From Setomelanomma holmii (taxonomy: Eukaryota; Ascomycota; Dothideomycetes; Pleosporales; Phaeosphaeriaceae): a stretch of DNA of 64,000 nt. A model generated the notes under the pieces. That model made no database searches and was not told the origin of the DNA. It was given only the letters and a program-made list of their open reading frames with translations. How positions within the stretch are numbered: the first letter of the stretch is position 1; each line of letters opens with the position of its first letter. Both the position numbers and the translations under genes were made by a program. Positions 9,139 through 18,459 of this stretch are shown piece by piece. The DNA lies in NCBI GenBank assembly GCA_010015745.1, contig ML978179.1:1-64000 (forward strand), written 5' to 3'.

Positions 9139-12100
9139 TTAATTCGAAGTCCCAGGGCTGTTACCACGGCGACCTCCACCACCTCCATGGCCCTTACCTC
9201 TACCTCCGCCTCCGCGACCCCTATAGCCTCCACTCTGTTTGCCATGTCCACGGCTCCCTGTGTTGCGAGCATTGCCAGGGCGCTTGTGGTTTCCACCTAA
9301 ATGATGCTGGAGGTCGTTCGACGGATTCACTCCATTTGTTGCCCATTGGCTGGTCATCATTGAGGGCGCGGATTCTGGCGGTGGTAGATCGGAACCAACG
9401 CGCTGTGGTGGCGACTCGTTCGAGCCCTGCGCGGTTTGTTGCTTCTCCTGGGGCACTGTAGTATCCAGGGACTGTGCGCTGTTTGGCGACCACCTACTAC
9501 CCATCATCGGATTGAATTTGGTCGAATGTGATGGTGGCGGTGACGGCGACGACGTACCTGGTTGCTTTGGCGTCGAATCCGTGTCAACCATAGCCTTGCT
9601 GTCCTTCGGCGGCGGTGAGGAAGGATTCGCCTCCACTACAGGTGCACCAAGGATGGATGGGTCGATGGTCGGCGACTCATCTTCCGCATTCTCATCCTTA
9701 GGAGGACCTTGCATACGCTTGTGATGCTGTAGGTGCTCCTCGCCAGGAGTCTCATCCTGAGAACCATCGGTACCTACGATCGCGATGTCGTCCGGACCAT
9801 TCTGCGAAACATCTTTCTCTTTAGCATCGTTCTTCTTGACTCTTTGAACGTCGTTCTTCTCGACTTCTTCCGCGTCGTTCTTCTCAACGACTTCAGCATC
9901 GTTCTTCTCGACCTTTTCATGATCGGGACAATCGCCTGCTAAACTGTCCTCCGAGGATTCGTCATCCTCAGACTCTTCATCGTCATACTCGTCTTCTATG
10001 ACCTCTTCAGCCGTCTCTCCACCATCCTGATCCTTGCCGACTTGCTGCTTTTCAGATTTCGTCTTGGCAATAAGAACACGAAAGTCAGCAAAGTTGCCTT
10101 TATTGGAAAGGTCCGGCTCTGTGTTCTGCTTTTCGCCTCCAGAAGGTTCAGTCTCAAGGTTCTTGCTCGAAGATGAGCCTGACTGTTCTACCGACTTTTC
10201 GATCGCCATTTCGTTGGCCGACCTCGTGACCTCATGCTCAGCGCCGGCTTTAGCAACGGGAACCGAGGTCTTTTTAGGGCTCTTGGTAGCCGGGACGCTA
10301 ACAACTTTGGGTGCAAGGAATTTCGTCATAGCGTTCTTCCAGCCTGCCATCTCGTCCTCCTTCGTTCGGGGGTTCCATAGTGAGAAGCCAGCCGAAGGTT
10401 TGAACTCATTGGCCAATGGGTTCAGTGTAGTAAGAGAGCGTGATGCGGCCTTGGGCGCAGGAAGGGTCTTGACCGGACTCGGTGCATTCGATTTACCTTC
10501 TCGTGCTGGGAATTTGCTTCGAACGGGCGCTTGTTCGACTTGACGTGCCTGTGTTGCGGCTGATTTGATTTCGACATGCTCGAAGTCAAGTTCGTCGTCT
10601 TGAAGAGCCCGTTCCTTGCTTGCGGCCTGGAGTGCAAGAAAAGGGGTAACATAAGTGATCTTGGGAGGAGCCGACGTCGCAAAAGCAGCCTTGCCGCCCT
10701 TGTCGACTGGCGCCGCCGAAGAGGATGGAGGAGCGGACTTTTGAGCAAGTCCTTCTAGAGATGGTAACAGCTCTTGATCGACGGTCTCATGTTCAGAGTC
10801 TGCAACCTCTGAATTCGCAGTGCCTTCGGCGGCGTTCGCTGGGATCTCGTTGCCAACAGGAGCAGCGTCTTCGATGATTTCCTCAGCGACGACAGGACGC
10901 TCAGACTCCGAAGAGTCTTTGATGGCCTTGACTGGGTCGAGCTCGAAGCTGGACAGCTGAGATATCTGCTTGGTAGGCACTGCAGTGGGCGCCCGAGAAG
11001 TCAGATACTTCTCGTCATCCGTCTCGTTGTGGTGTTCTTCGTCCGTGGTTGACGCGTCCTCATCATCGTCATCGTCCGCTGATGGAGCTTCGATAAACTT
11101 TGAGAATGGATTGGACACCTCGTTCGGCATTACCGTGAAATCCACGGTGGTAAAAGCCGGCTCGTCCACTGTTGGAAAGGTGGCAGGCAAGGCTGTGTTG
11201 ACCTTTCCAGTGTCTGAGATGCCATCGTTCTGCTTGGTGTTCGTCGCATCGCTGTTATGTTCAAGCTCGGTGGACCTCGATATGGCCAAGGAAGCGAAAG
11301 GGACCTGCTTGAGCAAGTCGCTGCCTGTAGGTGGAGGAGATGAAGGAGGCGTCGTGGAAGCACCATTCTGGAACTCCCGCTCGCTGGCATCCTCATCTTC
11401 CTCGGACGTCTCAGCGACCGCGTCTTCGCCGGCGGGAAGTGCGTCCCATGTAGACTCAGCGGCTTGGTGTTTCTCAAGCTCCGAGATCTTCTTCTCCGCA
11501 GCGTCCAGTTTCTTCTTCAAGTCATAAACTTCATATGTCTTCTTAATAAAGTTCTTGTGCTCAGCTTGGAGTTCGTCCTTCAGCTTCTCGTTCTTGTCCA
11601 GAAGGTCGTCCACGTTCTCCTCCAGAATCGCCTTTTCGCTGGTCAGCTTGTCTTTATCTTCCTTGAGATCTCGCATGTCCTGAGTAAGCTCGTCGTGGTT
11701 GTCGCGCAGCTCCTTCAGCTTCTGATTAAGCTCGCTGCGGTCCTTGCGAAAATCGTGGACCTCTTGTTCAGCTACCGTCGTTGCTTTGGTATGCTTCCCA
11801 GACTCTTCGCGGGTCGTCTTAAATTTCTCGTGCTCTTCATTGAGAGCATCGTTTGACTTTGCGAGCTGCTCTTCCAAGCTAGTGATACGCTGCAAGTGCG
11901 CCCCCGACTGCTTGCTGCGTTCTACCTCCGCAACAGTAAGCTTAGACTGCAGCTCGTCGCGCTCCTTCGAAGTCCAAGCGAGGTCGTTCTGAACAGCATT
12001 GACGCGCTCGTGTAGATCCTCGATGATCTCGCTTGAACAATTCTTAGAGCGCTCGTGCTCTGTCTTGAGCGACTTGACAGATTTCTCAACATCCTGGATC

Positions 12101-12486
12101 TGGATATTTCTGGCGCTGACATCGCTTTGCAATGCAATATTTCGATCACCGGTGGCGCTCGCAGGATGATCTTGCTGCTCTGATGCGTCCGGCTCCGCTC
12201 CATCCGGTTTGATTTTGTTGTTACGTGTGTCCATCGCTGTGTTATCGTCCGGCGTCTCATCGCCCTTTGAAGAGAGAACAGACTCCAGTTCCTTCTTGAG
12301 CGCCTCGATCTCGCATTGATACTCATGCTTGACGCTAGCGCCATCCGCGAGTGCCTGATGGTATTGACGCTCAGCGTCATGGTCGGCGAAGATGATTCCA
12401 GCTGGCATTTCGATCACTTTGATGCCTAGCGACGAAGTCTTACGGAGGGGAGATTGGGATTTTGCGTTCTCGGAGCGCGAAGGCAT
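9139..12486 (-). CDS. Long coiled-coil protein with KND repeats and Gly/Arg tail, 1115 aa
   Basis: This is a single open frame. I place the start at 12486 (MPSRSENAKSQSPLRKTSS), since the 25 codons upstream look like leader sequence. Roughly residues 55-350 are heptad-rich and highly charged, a long coiled coil. The middle is low-complexity and acidic with Ser/Pro-rich stretches. Four 8-residue repeats of the type VEKNDAEE lie at 9824-9919. The end is an RGG-type Gly/Arg-rich tail (RGRGGGGRGKGHGGGGGRR), a composition common in RNA-binding or condensate-forming proteins. It has no signal peptide or membrane segment. I recognise no family; the coiled coil alone would give weak matches to myosin or SMC proteins. 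Intactness over 3.3 kb shows it is under selection. A role in RNA granules or scaffolding is only a guess from composition. Confidence 0.72.
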   Translation of the reverse strand: MPSRSENAKSQSPLRKTSSLGIKVIEMPAGIIFADHDAERQYHQALADGASVKHEYQCEIEALKKELESVLSSKGDETPDDNTAMDTRNNKIKPDGAEPDASEQQDHPASATGDRNIALQSDVSARNIQIQDVEKSVKSLKTEHERSKNCSSEIIEDLHERVNAVQNDLAWTSKERDELQSKLTVAEVERSKQSGAHLQRITSLEEQLAKSNDALNEEHEKFKTTREESGKHTKATTVAEQEVHDFRKDRSELNQKLKELRDNHDELTQDMRDLKEDKDKLTSEKAILEENVDDLLDKNEKLKDELQAEHKNFIKKTYEVYDLKKKLDAAEKKISELEKHQAAESTWDALPAGEDAVAETSEEDEDASEREFQNGASTTPPSSPPPTGSDLLKQVPFASLAISRSTELEHNSDATNTKQNDGISDTGKVNTALPATFPTVDEPAFTTVDFTVMPNEVSNPFSKFIEAPSADDDDDEDASTTDEEHHNETDDEKYLTSRAPTAVPTKQISQLSSFELDPVKAIKDSSESERPVVAEEIIEDAAPVGNEIPANAAEGTANSEVADSEHETVDQELLPSLEGLAQKSAPPSSSAAPVDKGGKAAFATSAPPKITYVTPFLALQAASKERALQDDELDFEHVEIKSAATQARQVEQAPVRSKFPAREGKSNAPSPVKTLPAPKAASRSLTTLNPLANEFKPSAGFSLWNPRTKEDEMAGWKNAMTKFLAPKVVSVPATKSPKKTSVPVAKAGAEHEVTRSANEMAIEKSVEQSGSSSSKNLETEPSGGEKQNTEPDLSNKGNFADFRVLIAKTKSEKQQVGKDQDGGETAEEVIEDEYDDEESEDDESSEDSLAGDCPDHEKVEKNDAEVVEKNDAEEVEKNDVQRVKKNDAKEKDVSQNGPDDIAIVGTDGSQDETPGEEHLQHHKRMQGPPKDENAEDESPTIDPSILGAPVVEANPSSPPPKDSKAMVDTDSTPKQPGTSSPSPPPSHSTKFNPMMGSRWSPNSAQSLDTTVPQEKQQTAQGSNESPPQRVGSDLPPPESAPSMMTSQWATNGVNPSNDLQHHLGGNHKRPGNARNTGSRGHGKQSGGYRGRGGGGRGKGHGGGGGRRGNSPGTSN
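9824..9919 (-). repeat. Four tandem 24-bp units inside the coiled-coil gene
   Basis: Four units of 24 bp with the core CGTTCTTCT on the plus strand start at 9824, 9848, 9872 and 9896. They keep the reading frame and encode four copies of an eight-residue VEKNDAEx motif. Confidence 0.9.
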
Positions 12487-12993
12487 TGTGAAGTTGTGTT
12501 GTTTGCGCAGGGGACCGGTGGATTGAGAGGAGAGCGCTGTGCTATAGGCCGAAACTTCCAAAGAGGACCTTGAATAGGGCTTTAGAGGCTGTTTGAGAAG
12601 CCAATACTAGAAGTCCGGCTGCAAGTGGTGATATTCTTGTAAGCAATGGCTTGTGTGAAAAGATTTGAAGACTGGCTTTTGCGTTGGCTGGTTTGTGAAG
12701 ATGGTGTAGAGTTGAGGAGAAGAGTCGAGCAGGTGCGTGGCGGGAAAAGGTACTCAGCATTCGCGCTGGCGATAAATTTATGGGGAACGGAGAGACCACT
12801 TGGCCATCGCAGATTGGGAGTGAAAGCATCGTGAAAGTAAGTGCCGCAAGTGCGGTCGAAAGCAAACAAATTAGAGATCAATGACGCAATTATAGGATAC
12901 ACTCTTGCCGGTAGGGCTTGACAAAGTCTCCGCAGTGAATCGAAGCAGCCATAACTGCCTTGCAGAATGTGACAAACATAAAAACATATCCCT
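12487..12993. other. Intergenic, promoter side of the coiled-coil gene
   Basis: This is the upstream region of the 1115-aa gene and the downstream end of the 458-aa gene. I see nothing coding and no clear TATA box close to the start. Confidence 0.5.
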
Positions 12994-14370
12994 CTACTGA
13001 TTGGTATCATCCAACTGGTTCCGCCTAGCAATTTCAGCGCGAAGTGCTTCGATAGTTTCATCCCGTGCTTTGATGATATCATCCCGAGTGCCTTGTGAAG
13101 CACGAAGCACTTCGAAAAACCCCCGCAGCCTCTTCTCCGACGCCTTACACACGAATATCTCTACTTTCAATTCTTCTATCCTCTTCCTAAGAGCAGGTTC
13201 CCAAGAGCCTGTCTCTTCTGCTTCGTCTCTACCGTTCCTTATGATCTTTTCGAACTCTTTGATCTTGTCTTTGCATAATTCTTCCGACTCCAAGGTGATG
13301 TTGCGCTCCTTGAAAATCTGTTTCCTCAACTTCTTTTCATGACTGGCTCGGGTCCGCTTCCATAGATCAAGAGTCGCAGGAAAGTTCGTGTCGCTTTCGA
13401 GATTTTGCCAGCAGAACCCGGGTACTAGAGTTGGTGGCATCTGTTCCAACTCTACAATCGTGTCACGAAGACGCTGAAGAGCGGTATCACGCTTCTTGCG
13501 ATCCTCATTGTTCGCAATGTATTGAATCTTGCGAGTGATGAGCTCTTTCTTGGCCCTAGCTAGGTCTCTTTGGGTGTTGTTTCGTTCTTCCTCGGCCAGG
13601 TTTTTGTCATCTATGCTTTTGCGCATCTTAGCTTTGTAATGCTGGTACCACTCCTCTGAGTTCCAGTTCCGTAATCGCTTGCTCAGACCGAAAACCAAAG
13701 CGGCCAAGAAGAGCGAGACGCCAAGAAGAAAGAGGACGATTGCGCTCCCGAGGACCCTCTCGAAGAACTTGGTCGAAAAGGGAATGATAGGAGCCCTCCA
13801 ATCGCTGTAAACGGTTTGCACCGCCGGCCTTGCGATGCCGAATTCTATGACTGTCAATCGCTGCCATTCCGTTCGGGTAACAGTCGTTTTGGGCAGCCAG
13901 GATGTCGTGGTATGTGGTGTAGTGAGCATCAAAGTCCTAGAGTACTCGGTGTTGGTGTGATGCTCGGTGGTCGTTGTCGTCTCAAGAAGTGTTGTTAGCT
14001 TCAAAACCGTGGTAGTCACTAGACTCGGGACGGTATCGGTTTTCGTCTTGGTGCGCCAGGAGGTTTTCTCCTTCATCGTGGTGGTCCACTTCGTGGAAGG
14101 CTTATTGGTAGGCCCTTGAACGGTAGTGGTAGCAGTCTCGGTCGCAGTCATCGAGATTGTGACGGTGGTAGGTGGCCGTCCGATAATCATTCCCAGGCCA
14201 TCGGGAGATGAGAAGTAGGATCTAATGTCGTGTCCACCGGGCTTTGCGGGACAGAAAATCGGTTCGATGTACTTCGCCATTTGCGGAAATGCTAGTACTG
14301 TGCCAAAGCCCAAGCCCCAGAACATGTCATGGTTGACGAGGTATTGACCTGCCTGAATTGCAAGGTCCAT
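12994..14370 (-). CDS. Single-pass membrane protein with Thr-rich ectodomain and coiled-coil tail, 458 aa
   Basis: This is a single exon starting MDLAIQAGQYLVNHDMFWG. Residues about 75-175 are very rich in Thr (TTTVQGPTNKPSTKWTTT and similar), as in O-mannosylated fungal surface regions. A strong hydrophobic segment follows at about residues 208-230 (VLGSAIVLFLLGVSLFLAAL), then a basic, heptad-rich region to the C-terminus, about 220 residues of predicted coiled coil. The layout suggests a plasma-membrane or organelle-membrane protein with an external glycosylated stretch and a cytoplasmic coiled coil, similar in outline to WSC/MID-type wall sensors. I see no Cys-rich WSC domain and no convincing signal peptide. 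I do not recognise a family. It lies between a siderophore transporter and another coiled-coil gene on the same strand. Confidence 0.7.
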   Translation of the reverse strand: MDLAIQAGQYLVNHDMFWGLGFGTVLAFPQMAKYIEPIFCPAKPGGHDIRSYFSSPDGLGMIIGRPPTTVTISMTATETATTTVQGPTNKPSTKWTTTMKEKTSWRTKTKTDTVPSLVTTTVLKLTTLLETTTTTEHHTNTEYSRTLMLTTPHTTTSWLPKTTVTRTEWQRLTVIEFGIARPAVQTVYSDWRAPIIPFSTKFFERVLGSAIVLFLLGVSLFLAALVFGLSKRLRNWNSEEWYQHYKAKMRKSIDDKNLAEEERNNTQRDLARAKKELITRKIQYIANNEDRKKRDTALQRLRDTIVELEQMPPTLVPGFCWQNLESDTNFPATLDLWKRTRASHEKKLRKQIFKERNITLESEELCKDKIKEFEKIIRNGRDEAEETGSWEPALRKRIEELKVEIFVCKASEKRLRGFFEVLRASQGTRDDIIKARDETIEALRAEIARRNQLDDTNQ

Positions 14371-14774
14371 GTTTTTCCCAATTCTGGAAGTCTGTTGATA
14401 TTCGTGTTGTGTTTTTAAGGTCGTCGTTATGTTGGAAAATGTGCAAGAGTGCAGGTGGTGTCGGAGAGTCGCAGCTGTGTTTGTGAGCGTTGCGAGGACA
14501 AAGACTTTGCATTAGATCCCAAGCAGCATAACAATAATAGAAACAATAGAAACAATGAAGGCTGTCATTGCATTGTTGCCATTATTGCGTTGTACAGTAC
14601 AATTAGGACAAGATGAAGACAAAGACCAAGTGATCACCGCCAACTCAAGTCTCCGATGTGGCATAGTGTCTGAGAAATTATTAGCCCAATGCAAAGACCC
14701 CATATGGCTGGGACCAAGATTTTGAGCTTGCGGCGAACTGGCATCAAACGAACCATGTGGGTGCGCACTTGCAC
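14371..14774. other. Intergenic, nothing recognised
   Basis: This region holds the promoter of the 458-aa gene and the 3' flank of the siderophore transporter. A 94-codon frame here overlaps the transporter end and is judged spurious. Confidence 0.5.
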
Positions 14775-16869
14775 TCAAGTCTTCAACCAGCTCCACATGT
14801 TCTTCTTCGTCTGAGTCTGCTTCGTCCTGTCCACTGTGTCCATTGACTCCGCATGTTCCAAGCTCTGCTCTTCGCCCAACCTGGGGTTACGGAGTGCCAA
14901 TGAAAAACTGATTAGCAAAATCGAAAGACAGATACCGGCGATGCACAGCAGTCTTTGCACATGGCGATAGGCCTGAACGACGGCATCGCGCTCCGGCGTA
15001 CCGACAGGATACGTGATGGCGAATGTGAAGGGGTCGGCGTAGACGGTGGCCGCGAGAGTGGAGTTGCCAGTTTCGCGTGTAAGTTGACTGGGAATGATGT
15101 TTTGCCACATAGCGCCCGAGACGGTGTTGCCGAAGGCAGAGCCGATGTTGTAGGTTGCAAGATAGACACCAGTGACGATAGCAACGTCTATGGTGGCTAT
15201 GTTAGCAGAAGCTCCAAGAGGCATAATGATTTTATACGTACGTTCGTGTTTCGTTGCGGCTTGAATACTTGCCTGCGCGGGGTACGGGAACATGCCTCCT
15301 GCGATACCCAAGCAGATTTGTGCTCCTATTATGCCAGAATGTGATGCACTACCCGTGCCGCCACGATAATGGATCAATAGACCGAAAGCGACCATGAAGA
15401 GGCACGTGCCGAAAACGATGAAGGGCTTCAAGCGTCGAACCTTGAAGACGATGCCGCCAAGTATGATGCCCGTCAATACAGAAGAGAAGCTGTAGAGAGA
15501 GGTGATGCGCGTGGCAGATTTAATGGACTCATCGAATGCGACTACGAGGACCGTATACAGAAAATCGCCTTGCATGTACCACGCTGGACACTTCGTTAGC
15601 TGCAGACTGGCAACACATGGAGAGTCGTACCAAAATTGAGGGTGCAGGCAATGCCGAGTGCGGCCCAAACAGCGCGATCTCTGAGGAGCTATGATCATTT
15701 AGCCAATGGTCACTATCTGACGGACTCTAGCTTACATGGAATGGAAGCATCGGGTGAGGCGCTTTGCGCTCCCAGAAGATGAAGGCCGGTATGCAAAGGA
15801 TGCCGATGACAAGAGGGGCAATGACCTTCGCTGTTCGCCATTCTGACTCGACACCACCGGCAATAGTGAACGGCTACCACATATCAGCAAAGCTTCGAGG
15901 AGGGTCGAGAGTACGTTCGTACCGTCAGGATGCATCCAAATACAGCAATCATCAAAATGATTCCAGGAGCATCGAGCTGCCAAAAGAGCCCTTGGAGTAT
16001 TTTACGTGGCCCGTAAATCTGGTACGGCGTCTTGAATGTGTCCAAAGCCCCAGCGAGCTTTGCCTTACGGTTCGACCACATCAAACTCGCGATTAAAGGC
16101 AGGGCACAGACCGTGTAAATAATGGCCCACATACCTGGGAAGAGCTTTAGTAAAGTCAAACGATATCCCGGAATCACACATACCAATACCCCATCGCCAA
16201 GTCGTCCTGGCCAGGACAGCTTTGCCAATATCGCCGCTGACCCATGTATTGATCAGGAACGGGATTGCTGGCACGTATGAGAACAGAAGGCGTGACCGCA
16301 ACGACGTGATGTCCGCAATTATGATCTCGATCAGCACGATTATGGTTGTGTATCCGACTTGATACAAAACCGCGCCAGCACAGAAGGCTTCGACGCCATT
16401 ACTGGTGGCTTCCACGATAGTACCGATGATGTAGAACATGATCGATATCAGGACGACCTCGACACGACCAAAGACATCCGCTGTTCTTGTATTAACAAAT
16501 AGTATCGAGGCGCGAGGAAAGGAACATCATACCGATTTTAGCAGCAGTTGGCTGTGCTGCGGCCGAGATGATGCTTCGCAACACGTTGACCGTGGCAAGC
16601 GTAGAATGTTGGAGAAAGCCAGCAGTGGCATAAGGCTGGTAGGTGTAGCGCAAGGTGCCATCGAGACCGTAGGCATAAGCGATGAGAAAGAGTCCAAAGA
16701 AGATGAAGCAGCGATTGGCAAGGGGAGTGTGCGCGTTCAGAGCTTCAATTCGTGCCACACCTGGGGATTTGGCGCCGATCAAAAACTCCGAGTCTGGAGT
16801 GTGCGACCCGGATTTGACGTCGACATCGAGTGGTGGCTTTGCCGCGTCGTCGAGATCATGGCTGGACAT
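14775..16869 (-). CDS. Siderophore iron transporter (MFS, SIT/ARN family), 616 aa, six exons
   Basis: Exons run 16869-16533, 16480-16184, 16134-15923, 15873-15736, 15688-15631 and 15583-14775. The five introns are 47-52 bp with consensus signals, and the model sums to 617 codons. A charged N-terminus (about 50 residues) precedes a membrane protein of SIT type. Recognisable pieces are RCFIFFGLFLIAYAYGLDGT, KIADVFGRVEVVLIS (the loop 2-3 signature), TWRWGIGMWAIIYTV, HPMLPFHLLRDRAVWAAL, LNFAWYMQGDFLYTVLVV, GMFPYPAQASIQAATKHE, and a late extracellular loop before the last TM. These plasma-membrane or vesicular proteins import ferric siderophores by proton symport. Which siderophore cannot be told. 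No siderophore synthase is in the window. Unlike the drug transporter at 4.5-6.2 kb, this gene is fully intact. Such genes are normally controlled by GATA-type iron repressors. Confidence 0.93.
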
Positions 16870-18034
16870 TTTGAAAGTCGATCTGATAAGATGCTGGCTG
16901 TACGAAAAACCCGATGAGGCGGCTCCAACCTATATACATGATCCGAGGTTTTGGGTTGGGGGCCCGCAGCGCATTATCTCCGCAGCTAGTGAACCCAGCC
17001 CTGCAAATCTTTCAACCAGCCAAGCACCCTAGAAGTACCTTTCCACGAGCCACGAGTAATTGAATAGGGTAGAAGTCGTGTTGGCTTCGTACTAAGTGGA
17101 TCTGATAAGATTAGATCGAGGGCCTGATTGGTGCCGTGGGTATTTGATGGTGCATTTGAAGCAATGCCAAGAAACGCCCAGCGTCAAATTTTTGATCCCT
17201 TCGTGAACGGGCAAAAGCGCTTTGCTGAATTAGTAGTATTGTCGTCTGATGTGCCGAGCAACCTGGATTTCGAATGAGGTGATGCCAAAGGTCTGGCCTT
17301 AAAGGTATCTGGTGACTGTCGGTGTGTCCGCACATCAAGCTGGTGATCGCAAGCAAGCTTCGGGAGCTCCTTTGTGGACACGACTTACCTTCGCTGATTG
17401 CAAAACTCGTGTCACGTAGAGTATATGCATACTTTTCTCGGAGTTGCAAAGTACTACAGAAGGTGTCTCGATGGCTCATAGTTGGTTGCACAGCAGCGAA
17501 TGCACCACACTTACTTCGCATGACCCTTGGGGCTCCACTTCTTGGTTGTCGAAGTGGCTGAAGAAATTGTGGGCCTTTCTATGTCCATCTGTGCAAGCGA
17601 GTCCACTCTCCAAATCAGTTCAAAAGGCGACGTACAAGGGCATTGCATTAGAGAGCTGATGTCAAGCTGTGCAAGGACATGTTCGGCTTTGACCCTGCAA
17701 AACCAAATCAGTGTTGCTCTGTGACCATTGTCCGGATGCTGCACAGGGTCGAACATTACCTCGAAGACTCACCGGACGAGCTACATATGTGCCGCACACA
17801 GTCCTGCTTCCTTGGCCTGATATTATATATTCGGAAGAACGAATCTTTGTTGTCGAACTCAACCATCTACCGCCCTCTACTTGGGCTGCTTGTATCGACG
17901 AGGACTCTCGCTGTTACAGAGACCGCCGAGCCAATGCGGTAGTTGGTACCATGATGCGACCCGTCCCGAATGAGTCTACAGCAACGATGATGGCGAAAGA
18001 CCTAACTAGGATGGAATCGCGTGATGAGGAGATG
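16870..18034. other. Intergenic, nothing recognised
   Basis: This is the promoter side of the siderophore transporter. The short open frames on both strands lack protein character. I found no repeat before the LTR element. Confidence 0.5.
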
Positions 18035-18039
18035 AAAAA

Positions 18040-18104
18040 TGTAACGGTACAAAAAGGCCGACCTTGTGTACCGTTCCGTATACAAGGTGTTTTATACCGT
18101 CACA
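18040..18104 (-). repeat. 3' LTR of the miniature element
   Basis: This is a 65-bp repeat. It contains an imperfect internal palindrome (CCTTGTGTAC ... GTATACAAGG) and differs from its partner at two positions, one of them a C/T difference at a CpG. Confidence 0.8.
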
Positions 18105-18158
18105 CGCCCCCTAGCTCGAACGAAATCGTAAACATAGTGCAGAGCTTACACTAAATGA

Positions 18159-18234
18159 GTTTTCACCTTCTCCAGGGCTCGATAGACTAGGTTTTCACCC
18201 TCCTCAGGGATGTAGGTTGTCACCCTCCACAGGG
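18159..18234 (-). repeat. Three spaced 19-bp repeats inside the miniature element
   Basis: Units at 18159-18177, 18191-18209 and 18216-18234 share the plus-strand pattern GTTKTCACCYTCYNCAGGG, separated by 13 and 6 bases. On the element's own strand they read as purine-rich CCCTG..GAGGGTGAMAAC units. Confidence 0.8.
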
Positions 18235-18389
18235 TCTCGAGAATGGATACTGCTCCTCCGGTGATTTGAACGCTGCTTTTCGTAGGGATGTTGTTCTTGT
18301 TGGTAGTCTGCTCATTTGTGGTCACTCACCCAACTACCAGTTCTGTTTGTAGCTGCTGACGCACGCCTAAGCGATTCCGCGCTCATAAC

Positions 18390-18454
18390 TGTAACGGTAC
18401 AAAAAGGCCGACCTTGTGTACCGTTCCATATACAAGGTGTTTTATAGCGTCACA
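18390..18454 (-). repeat. 5' LTR of the miniature element
   Basis: This is a 65-bp repeat. On the minus strand it starts TGTGACGCTATAAAACACC, so a TATA box lies 9 bases in. The primer-site candidate (plus-strand GCTCATAAC) abuts its inner end at 18381-18389. Confidence 0.8.
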
Positions 18455-18459
18455 AAAAA

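Larger units (their letters stand above)
18040..18454 (-). mobile_element. Miniature LTR retroelement (TRIM/SMART-like, Copia-type ends), 415 bp
   Basis: Two direct repeats of 65 bp (63 of 65 identical) bound a 285-bp interior, and AAAAA stands on both outer sides (18035-18039 and 18455-18459), a possible 5-bp target duplication. Read on the minus strand, each repeat begins TG and ends CA (TGTGACG...CGTTACA) and holds TATAAAA. Just inside the 5' LTR is GTTATGAGC, which pairs with the CUCAUAAC anticodon loop of initiator tRNA-Met; Drosophila copia uses a half-tRNA primer site of this kind. Just before the 3' LTR is AGGGGGCG, a short purine tract. The interior has only a small frame of about 30 codons and no gag or pol, so it would be non-autonomous. 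The A-rich flank makes the target duplication weak on its own; the combination of signals is persuasive. Confidence 0.7.

Noticed and set aside
10034..10543. 169-codon forward frame
   Set aside because: Antisense to the 1115-aa coiled-coil gene; shadow of its codon bias.
14512..14796. 94-codon minus frame with a hydrophobic end
   Set aside because: It overlaps the last codons of the siderophore transporter, has no matching upstream signal and shows no domain.
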